A stretch of DNA of 64,000 bases, from contig CATNEN010000012.1 in NCBI GenBank assembly GCA_950097015.1, positions 799,501-863,500 of the forward strand. The letters are read 5' to 3'. Below, piece after piece: positions 31,436-43,600 of this stretch. This DNA is from Macrostomum hystrix (Eukaryota; Platyhelminthes; Macrostomidae). The translations under genes were made by a program, and so were the position numbers. How positions within the stretch are numbered: the stretch's first letter is position 1; every line of letters begins with the position of its first letter. The notes under the pieces were generated by a model, which worked only from the letters and a program-made list of their open reading frames with translations, did no database searches and was not told where the DNA came from.

Positions 31436-32136
31436 AAAGCGTATTGAGGTCGCCTAGTTATAGAGTGCCAATAATGACGAAAATCTGAAGCCGATTTTTA
31501 GAATCCACCCACCCCCTCCGGTCACTAAGCTTTTTAGTCTATGGCACAAGTTGTGGCTGGAATGGTGTGCAGAGCCAGTGCTAAAAAAACACGAGTATAT
31601 TTAGAAAAATACAAGTAACTAATGTAGCTGGACGAATACCATGTATGCTTTAAACGTCCTCAAGACTTTATTTCTGTATCTTTACTGTAACCGTACGTAT
31701 ATTGATTGCATTGTGTAAGGAGAAAAGAAGTTGAGCAGGATTCTTGCAGCAGAGTCGGAAAGACAAACATAAGTAATAAACAGGTAGAGTGAAGGTGCAG
31801 CAGTGGGAAAAGCAAAAAACACAATCTTAAACTTTAGTGGCTGTTGTTGTTCAGACGCAAGGGCTATACTCGTATGGCATGGCTGTTACGGAGTTGTGTA
31901 TCGACGACGGCAACTGAGTCTTGTGACTGAGCGATCTTGTCTTGCTTATTTGATACATGCATTTTCTAAGTGTGAAATGTCTTATGTTTCTGAGCATTGG
32001 CTTTGTACACCATTCTAGCCACAACTTGTGCCATAGAATAAAAAGCTTGGTGACCGGAGGTGGGTGGATTCTAAATATCGGCTTCAGATTTTCGTCCTTA
32101 TTGGCACTCTATTCTAGGCGACCTCAATACTCTCTG
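31436..32136. mobile_element. fold-back (MULE-like MITE) element with 9-bp target duplication
   Basis: Arms 31436-31570 and 32005-32136 are inverted copies (TATTGAGGTCGCCTAG, GACGAAAATCTGAAGCCGAT, TTCTATGGCACAAGTTGTGG). GTAAAATCC lies on both sides (31427-31435 and 32137-32145). 701 bp, no convincing ORF. Confidence 0.78.
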
Positions 32137-32145
32137 GTAAAATCC

Positions 32146-34109
32146 CTTAGCATCCAAGCTTAGTGACACGGCCCGCTGGCTTCCGGATAACCGCACACCT
32201 GCAGTCGTCTGATAAAGAGCCTGAAGGCACAATGCGACAGCCCGATAGATTTGCGTAAACAGCCGCAGGGTCGAAATAGTGATGATGCAATCAGGACATC
32301 AACCATGCAGTCACGCTATAGAACTCTATAGAATAGCCTAATAAGTATTAACAAAGCAACTGTTATCAGTCTAATCTTAAACTCGGGAATTCGGAGGCGG
32401 CAGTCGAATGCAACGTGTCTTCTGTGCAATGTTGCGCAATGGTTAAACCGCGTCACAGGCTGCACCAGGCATCAGTTGGCCCTATAGTCAGTGCTCAATT
32501 GAGCAGGCTTGTAGAATGTGGCCCGTATGACTCACCGAGTGTGGAAATTTATGGCCCAGAATATATTAGATAAACAAAAACAAACGAATGAAGCCAAATT
32601 AAGAAGTTTAAATACATAATTAATTAGTCGGTGCGCTATCTGTGATAGCCGACAGTATTTATTAAAGATAGCTAATTCACTTTTCTCGCGCGCACGACGG
32701 CTGTCGAAAGTTAAGATAAAGTTTTGATAAAAACTCTGATCCGGTGGGCGCGGAGGGGTGGCTGAGGAGGAAAATGATGACAGGAAGCGATAAGTGAAAC
32801 AGCGGTGGATTGATAATAAACAAATGCAATATACTACGCAGTGTAGCTGCTGCAGAGTTTTAACCGCCGGCTCAATAACAATTATACAATTGACAACTTT
32901 GCCGCTCTCATACCAAACACACTTCCGGTCACATTTTAGCGCTAGTGACAGAGTTGGTGTTGTCAGGCTAAACGCAAGCTTCAGGTATAGACAATGTAAA
33001 GAAATCAGGCAAATCAGAGATTCTAGATAAGAGGGTTACCATGAAAGAAAATTTGACAGGAAGCACTGTCTGACTGCAGCCGCAGAGACGGTAAGATAGA
33101 GAGAACAGGGGTGATAGACTGTGGTTTATTAGCCTGGAGTGACAGACGAGGTAATTAGGCAAGGGTTGACAGACGGTGGTTTAGACAAGGGTGACAGACG
33201 GGGTGTCAGACGACGTGGGATATACATGGAATGAAGAGAGAAAAACTACTATAGACCGATTGTGGGAGACAGAGGGAGGGGGAGAAATATTGAGTGGGAG
33301 ACAGAGGGAGGGGGAGAAAGATGGATTGGGATACAGAGGGAGGGACCGACTTAGGGAGTGAAAAGCCGACTGCGTGAAACACTGAGGGGTGAAAGACTGA
33401 GGAAGTGAAAGGCAAAGTTAGTGACGATGATAGCCAACAATATGATTTATTGCTCAATAACTCTAGCAATTTATCTTACTCTGTGAAAACTGGAACATTA
33501 AAATAAGATGCTTCAAAGCCTTCAATGCATTTGATCCCAGGATCCCGGGATAACTCTCAGTCGGAATTTTCCGGGATTAGTGATCCCGGGATTATAAATT
33601 GTCGGAATTTCTAAATCCCTACGCAGTGCTATCCTTATGTTTACAATTTAAGATAAGTAATTTTATTCACTTTGGTTCCAAGATCCGGGACATCAGACTT
33701 CTTATAATATTACTTGACCTAGGAAATGCTCAAAATTATGAAGAGCTTTTTATTTATTATACTAGACTTGATGCGGGATCATGCAGGAACATGCTTTTTG
33801 CAGGGCCCCAATCAATTAATATCACAATGTGGGAAATTTGCTTGTCTGATGTTGAAACTCTCTCGGAAGCAGACAAAGAATTATGCGAGCGGAGCCCGAG
33901 ACTAAACGGTGCCGCGGGAGCGGCTGTGTTTACGCATTTGCTGGGGCCAGACAGTTTAGGCAGGCAGAAACCGGTCTGGGCCATAGACAATAAATTATAG
34001 TGCACGAGATACTTCATTTTTCCAGTGTTATGTTTCCCGCCACTTATCGTTTCTAGAAATCGTTGAAAGTATAGTTGGGGATCAAACCAAAGAGCTTTGT
34101 TTCGGCATT
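32146..34109. other. intergenic sequence with minor repeats
   Basis: Mostly unique. Holds short tandem motifs at about 33105-33215 (GTGACAGACG type) and 33260-33350 (GGGAGACAGAGGGAGGGGGA) and a GATCCCGGGATTA/CGGAATTT doublet at 33535-33610. Open frames here have no recognisable product. Confidence 0.5.
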
Positions 34110-34288
34110 TACAGAGGAGTTAAAGAGTTACAGAGGAGTTAAAGAGTTACAGAGGAGTTAAAGAGTTACAGAGGAGTTAAAGAGTTACAGAGGAGTTAAA
34201 GAGTTACAGAGGAGTTAAAGAGTTACAGAGGAGTTAAAGAGTTACAGAGGAGTTAAAGAGTTACAGAGGAGTTAAAGAGTTACAGAGG
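34110..34288. repeat. 19-bp minisatellite, ~9 copies
   Basis: Unit AGTTACAGAGGAGTTAAAG, perfect copies. Confidence 0.96.
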
Positions 34289-34469
34289 AGTTTAAAAGGA
34301 GTTTTTCATTTCGCATCGTCATTTTTTATACAGTCTAACAAGAACTAGGGCATTGGTACTTCGTAGACTTTATAAGTTTATATTCAGATCGTTTCCTTCT
34401 TAACACTTTACGGCTGCTTGAATGTTGTGCATTGCCAGAGCAACCATCCTAATGGGTTCGATATTTTCG

Positions 34470-37400
34470 ATACTGAGGGAGTCAACTGACTTGAGGATGA
34501 TTCTGAGGGGATCAACTGTCTTGAAGATGATTCTGAGAGGATCAACTATCTTGAAGATGATTCTGAGAGGATCAACTATCTTGAAGATGATTCTGAGAGG
34601 ATCAACTGTCTTGGAGATGATCCTGAGGGGATCAACAGAAGATGATCCTGAGGAGATCAACAGAAGATGATCCTGAGGGGATCAACAGAAGATGATCCTG
34701 AGGGGAACAACAGAAGATGATCCTGAGGGGATCAACAGAAGATGATCCTGAGGGGATCAACAGAAGATGATCCTGAAAGGATCAACAGAAGATGATCCTG
34801 AGGGGATCAACAGAAGATGATCCTGAGGGCATCAACAGAATATGATCCTGAGGGGATCAACAGAAGATGATCCTGAGGGGATCAACTGTCTTGAAGATGA
34901 TCCTGAGGGGATCAACAGAAGATGATCCTGATGGGATCAACAGAAGATGATCCTGATGGGATCAACAGAAGATGATCCTGATGGGATCAACAGAAGATGA
35001 TCCTGAGGGGATCAACTGTCTTGAAGATGATTCTGAGAGGATCAAAAGTCTAGGAGATGATTCTGAGGGGGTCAACAGTCTTGGAGATGATTCTGAGAGG
35101 ATCAACTGTCTTGGAGATGATCCTGAGGGGGTCAACAGCCTAGGAGATGATTCTGAGGGGATCAACAGTCTAGGAGATGATCCTGAGGGGGTCAACAGCC
35201 TAGGAGATGATTCTGAGGGGATCAACAGTCTAGGAGATGATCCTGAGGGGGTCAACAGTCTAGGAGATGATTCTGAGGGGATCAACAGTCTAGGAGATGA
35301 TCCTGAGGGGGTCAACAGTCTTAGAGATGATTCTGAGGGGATCAACAGTCTAGGAGATGATCCTGAGGGGGTCAACAGTCTAGGAGATGATTCTGAGGGG
35401 ATCAACAGTCTAGGAGATGATCCTGAGGGGGTCAACAGTCTTAGAGATGATTCTGAGATGATCAACTGTCTTGGAGATGATCCTGAGCGGGTCAACAGTC
35501 TTGGAGATGATCTTGAGGGGATCAACTGTCGTGAAGATGATTCTGAGAGGATCAAAAGTCTAGGAGATGATTCTGAGGGGGTCAACAGTCTTGGAGATGA
35601 TTCTGAGAGGATCAACTGTCTTGGAGATGATCCTGAGGGGGTCAACAGTCTTGGAGATGATTCTGAGATGATCAACTGTCTTGGAGATGATCCTGAGGGG
35701 GTCAACAGTCTTGGAGATGATTCTGAGAGGATCAACAGTCTTGGAGATGATCCTGAGGGGATCAACAGCCTAGGAGATGATTCTGAGGGGATCAACAGTC
35801 TAGGAGATGATTCTGGGGGGGATCAACAGTCTAGGAGATGATCCTGGGGGGTCAAAAGTCTAGGAGATGATTCTGAGGGGATCAACAGTCTAGGTCTAGG
35901 AGATGATTCTGAGGGGATCAACAGTCTAGGAGATGATCCTGAGGGGGTCAACAGCCTAGGAGATGATTCTGAGGGGATCAACAGTCTAGGAGATGATTCT
36001 GAGGGGGTCAACAGCCTAGGAGATGATTCTGAGGGGATCAACAGTCTAGGAGATGATCCTGAGGGGGTCAACAGCCTAGGAGATGATTCTGAGGGGGTCA
36101 ACAGTCTAGGAGATGATCCTGAGGGGGTCAACAGCCTAGGAGATGATTCTGAGGGGATCAACAGTCTAGGAGATGATCCTGAGGGGATCAACAGTCTAGG
36201 AGATGATTCTGAGGGGGTCAACAGTCTAGGAGATGATTCTGAGGGGGTCAACAGCCTAGGAGATGATTCTGAGGGGATCAACAGTCTAGGAGATGATCCT
36301 GAGGGGGTCAACAGTCTAGGAGATGATTCTGAGGGGGATCAACAGTCTAGGAGATGATCCTGAGGGGGTCAACAGTCTTAGAGATGATTCTGAGGGGATC
36401 AACAGTCTAGGAGATGATCCTGAGGGGTCAACAGTCTAGGAGATGATTCTGAGGGGATCAACAGTCTAGGAGATGATCCTGAGGGGGTCAACAGTCTTAG
36501 AGATGATTCTGAGATGATCAACTGTCTTGGAGATGATCCTGAGCGGGTCAACAGTCTTGGAGATGATCTTGAGGGGATCAACTGTCGTGAAGATGATTCT
36601 GAGAGGATCAAAAGTCTAGGAGATGATTCTGAGGGGGTCAACAGTCTTGGAGATGATTCTGAGAGGATCAACTGTCTTGGAGATGATCCTGAGGGGGTCA
36701 ACAGTCTTGGAGATGATTCTGAGAGGATCAACAGTCTTGGAGATGATCCTGAGGGGATCAACAGCCTAGGAGATGATTCTGAGGGGATCAACAGTCTAGG
36801 AGATGATTCTGGGGGGGATCAACAGTCTAGGAGATGATCCTGGGGGGTCAAAAGTCTAGGAGATGATTCTGAGGGGATCAACAGTCTAGGTCTAGGAGAT
36901 GATTCTGAGGGGATCAACAGTCTAGGAGATGATCCTGAGGGGGTCAACAGCCTAGGAGATGATTCTGAGGGGATCAACAGTCTAGGAGATGATTCTGAGG
37001 GGGTCAACAGCCTAGGAGATGATTCTGAGGGGATCAACAGTCTAGGAGATGATCCTGAGGGGGTCAACAGCCTAGGAGATGATTCTGAGGGGATCAACAG
37101 TCTAGGAGATGATCCTGAGGGGGTCAACAGCCTAGGAGATGATTCTGAGGGGGTCAACAGTCTAGGAGATGATCCTGAGGGGGTCAACAGCCTAGGAGAT
37201 GATTCTGAGGGGATCAACAGTCTAGGAGATGATCCTGAGGGGGTCAACAGCCTAGGAGATGATTCTGAGGGGATCAACAGTCTAGGAGATGATCCTGAGG
37301 GGGTCAACAGTCTAGGAGATGATTCTGAGGGGATCAACAGTCTAGGAGATGATCCTGAGGGGGTCAACAGTCTTAGAGATGATTCTGAGGGGATCAACAG

Positions 37401-39355
37401 TCTAGGAGATGATCCTGAGGGGGTCAACAGTCTAGGAGATGATTCTGAGGGGATCAACAGCCTAGGAGATGATCCTGAGGGGGTCAACAGCCTAGGAGAT
37501 GATTCTGAGATGATCAACTGTCTTGGAGATGATCCTGAGGGGGTCAACAGTCTTGGAGATGATCCTGAGGGGATCAACTGTCTTGAAGATGATTCTGAGA
37601 GGATCCAAAGTCTAGGAGATGATTCTGAGGGGGTCAACAGTCTTGGAGATGATTCTGAGAGGATCAACTGTCTTGAAGATGATTCTGAGGGGGTCAACAG
37701 TCTTGGAGATGATTCTGAGATGATCAACTGTCTTGGAGATGATCCTGAGGGGCTCAACAGTCTTGGAGATGATTCTGAGAGGATCAACAGTCTTGGAGAT
37801 GATCCTGAGGGGATCAACAGCCTAGGAGATGATTCTGAGGGGATCAACAGTCTAGGAGATGATTCTGGGGGGATCAACAGTCTAGGAGATGATCCTGGGG
37901 GGTCAAAAGTCTAGGAGATGATTCTGAGGGGATCAACAGTCTAGGTCTAGGAGATGATTCTGAGGGGATCAACAGTCTAGGAGATGATTCTGAGGGGGTC
38001 AACAGCCTAGGAGATGATTCTGAGGGGATCAACAGTCTAGGAGATGATTCTGAGGGGGTCAACAGCCTAGGAGATGATTCTGAGGGGATCAACAGTCTAG
38101 GAGATGATCCTGAGGGGGTCAACAGCCTAGGAGATGATTCTGAGGGGATCAACAGTCTAGGAGATGATCCTGAGGGGGTCAACAGCCTAGGAGATGATTC
38201 TGAGGGGATCAACAGTCTAGGAGATGATCCTGAGGGGGATCAACAGTCTAGGAGATGATTCTGAGGGGATCAACAGTCTAGGAGATGATTCTGAGGGGGT
38301 CAACAGCCTAGGAGATGATTCTGAGGGGATCAACAGTCTAGGAGATGATCCTGAGGGGGTCAACAGTCTAGGAGATGATTCTGAGGGGATCAACAGTCTA
38401 GGAGATGATCCTGAGGGGGTCAACAGTCTTAGAGATGATTCTGAGGGGATCAACAGTCTAGGAGATGATCCTGAGGGGGTCAACAGTCTAGGAGATGATT
38501 CTGAGGGGATCAACAGTCTAGGAGATGATCCTGAGGGGGTCAACAGTCTTAGAGATGATTCTGAGATGATCAACTGTCTTGGAGATGATCCTGAGCGGGT
38601 CAACAGTCTTGGAGATGATCTTGAGGGGATCAACTGTCGTGAAGATGATTCTGAGAGGATCAAAAGTCTAGGAGATGATTCTGAGGGGGTCAACCAGTCT
38701 TGGAGATGATTCTGAGAGGATCAACTGTCTTGGAGATGATCCTGAGGGGGTCAACAGTCTTGGAGATGATTCTGAGAGGATCAACAGTCTTGGAGATGAT
38801 CCTGAGGGGATCAACAGCCTAGGAGATGATTCTGAGGGGATCAACAGTCTAGGAGATGATTCTGGGGGGGATCAACAGTCTAGGAGATGATCCTGGGGGG
38901 TCAAAAGTCTAGGAGATGATTCTGAGGGGATCAACAGTCTAGGTCTAGGAGATGATTCTGAGGGGATCAACAGTCTAGGAGATGATCCTGAGGGGGTCAA
39001 CAGCCTAGGAGATGATTCTGAGGGGATCAACAGTCTAGGAGATGATTCTGAGGGGGTCAACAGCCTAGGAGATGATTCTGAGGGGATCAACAGTCTAGGA
39101 GATGATCCTGAGGGGGTCAACAGCCTAGGAGATGATTCTGAGGGGATCAACAGTCTAGGAGATGATCCTGAGGGGGTCAACAGCCTAGGAGATGATTCTG
39201 AGGGGGTCAACAGTCTAGGAGATGATCCTGAGGGGGTCAACAGCCTAGGAGATGATTCTGAGGGGATCAACAGTCTAGGAGATGATCCTGAGGGGATCAA
39301 CAGTCTAGGAGATGATTCTGAGGGGGTCAACAGTCTAGGAGATGATTCTGAGGGG
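34470..39355. repeat. 30-bp minisatellite (~160 copies) with ~1-kb higher-order repeat
   Basis: Unit parts GATGATTCTGAGGGGATCAA and CAGTCTAGGA. The first 500 bp is a 25-bp subfamily. The marker TCTAGGTCTAGG recurs at 35889, 36885, 37940 and 38939, so blocks of about 33 monomers are themselves repeated. Frames open on both strands are a product of the 30-bp period. Confidence 0.97.
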
Positions 39356-40362
39356 AGTCAACTGTCTTTTACGACTTTGGTCATCAAATCGCGGTGACAC
39401 ATTAGAGTTGAATGAGTCAGTTTGCAATAAAATTTACATAAGTTTTGAAATCTAAATGCTGCAACGCATAATAGCAAATGAATAGCCGAATGATGACTCG
39501 CATTTGGAGGCTTTAAATCATCGGTCACCACTCGTCACATTAGAGTCGTTGAAGAGAGCACAATTAAACAGCAGCCCTCTGACTGACTCCACTGCCTTTG
39601 TTGAATAGCGCGACTCACTGCTCCAGAGGGGTTGTTGTTGTGTCTAGGGTGGTGAGGCACGAGGCTAGGTGCACACAGCACAGGAAGGCGGCAAATACCA
39701 TTTCATTTTTTATCTTTCATCTCTTTTGAGCGCATGTGGCTTGGCACTTTGCACATTGATTTTATCACTCGCTACCTGAGTGAGATGACAACAATAGACG
39801 GACGAGGCAAGTGTGTCCATTTTGACTGCCTGCTCAGTGGCTGCTGCAGTCAGCGTGCCTCAACCACGAATAGGAATTTCGGCAGCTTAATCATTGCATC
39901 ACCGCAAGGCACATGTGGCTCCAGCCACCCCCCTCCTCACCTATCTGACTGGCGCCCAGCTCTCTGAGCTCAGCCAACCCTACTCCGCCAGTGGATATAA
40001 GAACAGGCGGAAACCTGCCCACCGAATTTATCAACCGCCTGCAGAGCTCACAAATCTGCCTTGACTACTAAAACACTTGCCTGGCTAGTGCTTACCAGGT
40101 CTGCTCACGCGTGTTATCCAGTCTTTTATTTCTGTTGCCCCTGTCTCTCACTCTCGTGCCCATAGTCAGCTAGCCGGCTCGGCAACAAAGCCAATCTGTT
40201 TGTTACTAAGGCGCCCCATCGGAAGCATTTGAGTGGCTCCTGCCCTGGCCTGCTTCTAAACCCCCCCGCGAAATTTCTGCTTCCCAAAACTGCTCTGACG
40301 AGCCACCGCGCGCTCTAATTGGCCAGGCCCTTTCAACCCAGCACACGCAGCTAAAAAAGCGA
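39356..40362. other. intergenic region upstream of the 40.4-kb gene
   Basis: Unique sequence becoming GC-richer toward 40.3 kb, with a second TATA-like GGATATAAG near 39990. Likely proximal regulatory region; no ORF with coding character. Confidence 0.5.
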
Positions 40363-40368
40363 TATAAA
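40363..40368 (+). promoter_or_regulatory. TATA box
   Basis: GCGATATAAACAG: TATAAA about 80 bp before the ATG at 40445, predicting a start site near 40393 and a 5' UTR of about 50 nt. Confidence 0.55.
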
Positions 40369-40444
40369 CAGCCGAAGCCATTTCCCCCTAGTTGATTCTT
40401 CTGTGACTGTTAGCCAGCTCGAGTTTTTCGTCACCAGATCCAGT

Positions 40445-40618
40445 ATGTACGTCCAGGCGCCTGTCATGCACCAGCATCCTGGCCAGCTGCCCCTGCCTCA
40501 TCTGCCGCCACCGACGCATCATCGCATGCCGCCGCCGCAGTTCTTCCAGCCGCCGCCGCCGACAGCTAACGGCATGCTGCATCCGGATTCGCCGTGCTCT
40601 TCTGGAGCTTCTAGTCAG
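40445..40618 (+). CDS. exon 1 of the 40.4-kb gene
   Basis: MYVQAPVMHQHPGQLPLPHL and onward, Pro/His/Gln-rich, ending AGT CAG|GTGAGC in phase 0. Confidence 0.75.
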
Positions 40619-43600
40619 GTGAGCAGGTGAAAATATTATTGAAGGTTAAGACTGTGGAATAGGATTTAACACCATATGATTAGGAAGGATATCCGAACTT
40701 TAATCTCACACTGCCAACGACTTAAATTTAATCTCCTAATCACTTTCTAAACCCATTCAGCCATCGCCTACAAGAACTCCGCCACTGATTGCTGGCACAA
40801 GCTTCTACCTGCCAATGCCGGTTTACCAGCAGCAGCATACCACGCTAGAGTCAGGCTATGCTTCACAGCCAGGCAGCCTGCCCAACTCTCCAGTGAGCTC
40901 AGCCAACGCAGAGCAGCATCAACAGCAGCAGCCGACGATGTCGCTTGGCGACCATCTGACCGCTGCCGGCCTAATGATGCAGCCGCCAGTTCAGCCACTG
41001 CTGCTGCCGCCTCCGTTTAGTCTGCAAATGCAATTCGCAGCCGCAGCAGCCGCCGCAGCCGCTAGCTGCGCCAGCGGGTCACAGTTCCCTCCCGTGTCTC
41101 TGCCCCTGCCGCCGCCGCCGCCGCCGCACATTGCACAACAGCTGCTGCTGGCTCCGCCTCCGACTACATCGGCGACTACTTCGCAGGCAGCGGCTGCCGC
41201 AGCAGCAGCTTTCCTGCAGCAGCAGCAGCAGCAGCAGCAGCTGATTGGATGCCCAGTGTTCGAGCAGGATCTGCCGGAGTCCTGCCGGCTGCACGCCGCC
41301 GCAGCCTACAGAGCCTACAATTTTGGCAGTCACGTGCCACCGTTCGATGTGAGTTCGAAGACAATTCTGATTCATAGTTAGACTTTAGTAAGAAAATTCT
41401 TAGTCCAATTCTAATAACTTCCAAAACCTTCTAAATGCCAAGTAGAATGCATACAAGCCACTCCCCCTGGTTTCCTTTCTACGCAACGCAAGCTAGTTTT
41501 TAGTCCACAATTCTGTTTTTCAAATGAGCCGGTATCTTATCTCTACTAGCTGGAACTGGAAGCCGCACTTCCCACGGCCGTTTTACAGTGAGACGTTTTA
41601 CAACTTCTAGCAATCCCCCATTCTGTCCTATCCTGTCTCAGTCCATTTTATTCTGCTTTCAATTGACTCTTTGTGCTGTATCGAATTCTTCAGATACTGA
41701 AGCAGATAACGAAACTATTCTCAATCCAGCCGAGTTTGTCACACTGTTCAGTCAGATTGTTTGGTTTTGAGCTCTGTTGCTCCTGGCCAAAAACTATCCC
41801 GCACCTGGGCCTGTACTGACAACTCTATTTCCTTCAGCTAATCTCATATACTATACCATAAACATTTGTTTCCTTCTATTACTTATCACAGAACACTTGA
41901 GTTGCTATGCTGCAGATTGTTTCTTTTTCTGAGCTAGAAGGCACAATCTGTACACTGCAGTCTACAGTAAGTATTTAGTAACAAAAACAATAACAATAGA
42001 ACAATAGAAAAGCAATAGCTTTAGTTCAGTAATTTCTATATATTACACTAATTATTTGTTTGTGCTAGCTACACTAGAGACAATTACTCATTAGTTTTCT
42101 ATCTCAATATACCAAGCACTCAATATTTTGTGAGTCTTCCAATAGTCGCCTTGGTAAATAAAAATATTATTTATATCTCAACAAAACAGAATAAGGTTAT
42201 GACAAGTGCAAAGGCTTTGTTTACTAAAGGCTAATCGGAATTCCTGCTCATTGCTCAATACGAAATTCTATTATTGTCAATGTACACCCGAGCTTCTCTT
42301 TGCTATACTTCTTACACTATGCAGCACAGGCACACTCAATAACAATGTTGGGGATGGCTAAAAATTTAGCAGAAATTATTTTTAGTCCATTCTATATTAG
42401 CTAACAATGAGACGAAGATAAATACGAACAAAAATAAAGCCAATTGGGTGCTTCTTCCGCGAAAACAATTTCTCTTGGACAATTATGATGTTGTTGACGA
42501 CTTTCAGCCTTCAAATATCATTTCCTTTCTAATTGCATTCGTTATTAAACTTACTAAGCCTAGCCGCGCCCGTGTAGCATTTCTGCACGTTCTGCAAGCA
42601 CAGGGCAGGGCCACGCCGCCACACCCCATCACTCCGGGCAAACTTGATCCACTTGACAATGGCAAACTTTTCTTACCCTCCTGTGGCACTTTGTTCAAAT
42701 GATTTGTCGACACTAACCATTGAGAGAGACTGAATAGAATATTATAGTTCCGACAAAAACAACCGAAACAGTGACTACATCATTCTACTGCCATTTTTAT
42801 TATAACAAAAAACTGCCTTAAGTTGGTTCTTCGTCGTATAGCTAATAGTGTTTTTCAATCCGGCGGGTTGTTGTTTGAGGCTGCAAAGCCTGTCTGAGCC
42901 TGCCCCAGCCTAGCTGGCGCTGAAAATTGGGGTGGTGGGGCTGGGTGTTTAGCCTGGGCTGGAGGAGCCGTTGGGTTTGTGGGGGGTGGGGGTTATTTAC
43001 ACACTGGTCGATCAAATCAGCCACCCCATCCAAGGCCAAACCCCTCTCTCTTGATAGAGTTTAGGGGCATCTCACAAAAATTAGCGTGGTCTAGCGAAAT
43101 TGCGAATTGACGGCCGCCGCCCGACAGATGAGTCACAGTCACGCGGAGCGTTTTAAAAACAGACACAACAAGAGGGCTTCCATTTATATACTCTTCTCGG
43201 GCAGGATGCATGCGTAATAGCCGAAAATTTTCCATTCTGTCAATCAGGGTGCTCCAACCCTCACCTCACAATGTTAGTTCATTTTATTATTTAAAAACCT
43301 AGTAAATCAAGGATGCTCTATTATTTCCGCGATCTTCTACGCAACCAAATTTCCCACGCGTTTCTCAGATTGTCAAATGGTACAGTGAGAAGCCGCCATT
43401 CATCCTGGACGGCCGCACAGCCTGTCTCTACAAGATGCGCGAGATCGATCGCAAGCTTCCAGCCAACCTGGTCCTATCCGCTGACGCCGAGTACAACACT
43501 ATCCTGGCCGAGTACTACATCCTCAGAAATATGTTCGGGCCCGACTATTCCCTACACGACAATGTTTTTATTAAGCTCAATCGAAGCAAGGAGGGCGAAC

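Noticed and set aside
30578-31447. Three overlapping plus-strand frames of 259-289 codons (CLYLPLLSVSSSPVCIF-type)
   Set aside because: The 19-bp unit is stop-free in the plus direction, so all three frames stay open. The hydrophobic look comes from pyrimidine-rich DNA, not from a membrane protein.
33599-34017. Overlapping open frames of 133 and 86 codons on opposite strands
   Set aside because: No family resemblance, no convincing start or splice sites; treated as chance.
34962-39330. Long open frames on both strands (ESSPRLL and DDSEGINSLG repeats)
   Set aside because: A consequence of the 30-bp period; simultaneous opening on both strands, no unique flanking coding sequence, no splice or start context.
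41694-41757. Possible exon DTEADNETILNPAEFVTLFS between exons 2 and 3 of the 40.4-kb gene
   Set aside because: Acceptor phase does not fit exon 2 and no good donor follows; direct joining of 41348 to 43369 is in frame.
42448-42702. 84-codon open frame in the same intron
   Set aside because: No recognisable motif, no splice context, and lies in AT-rich intron sequence.
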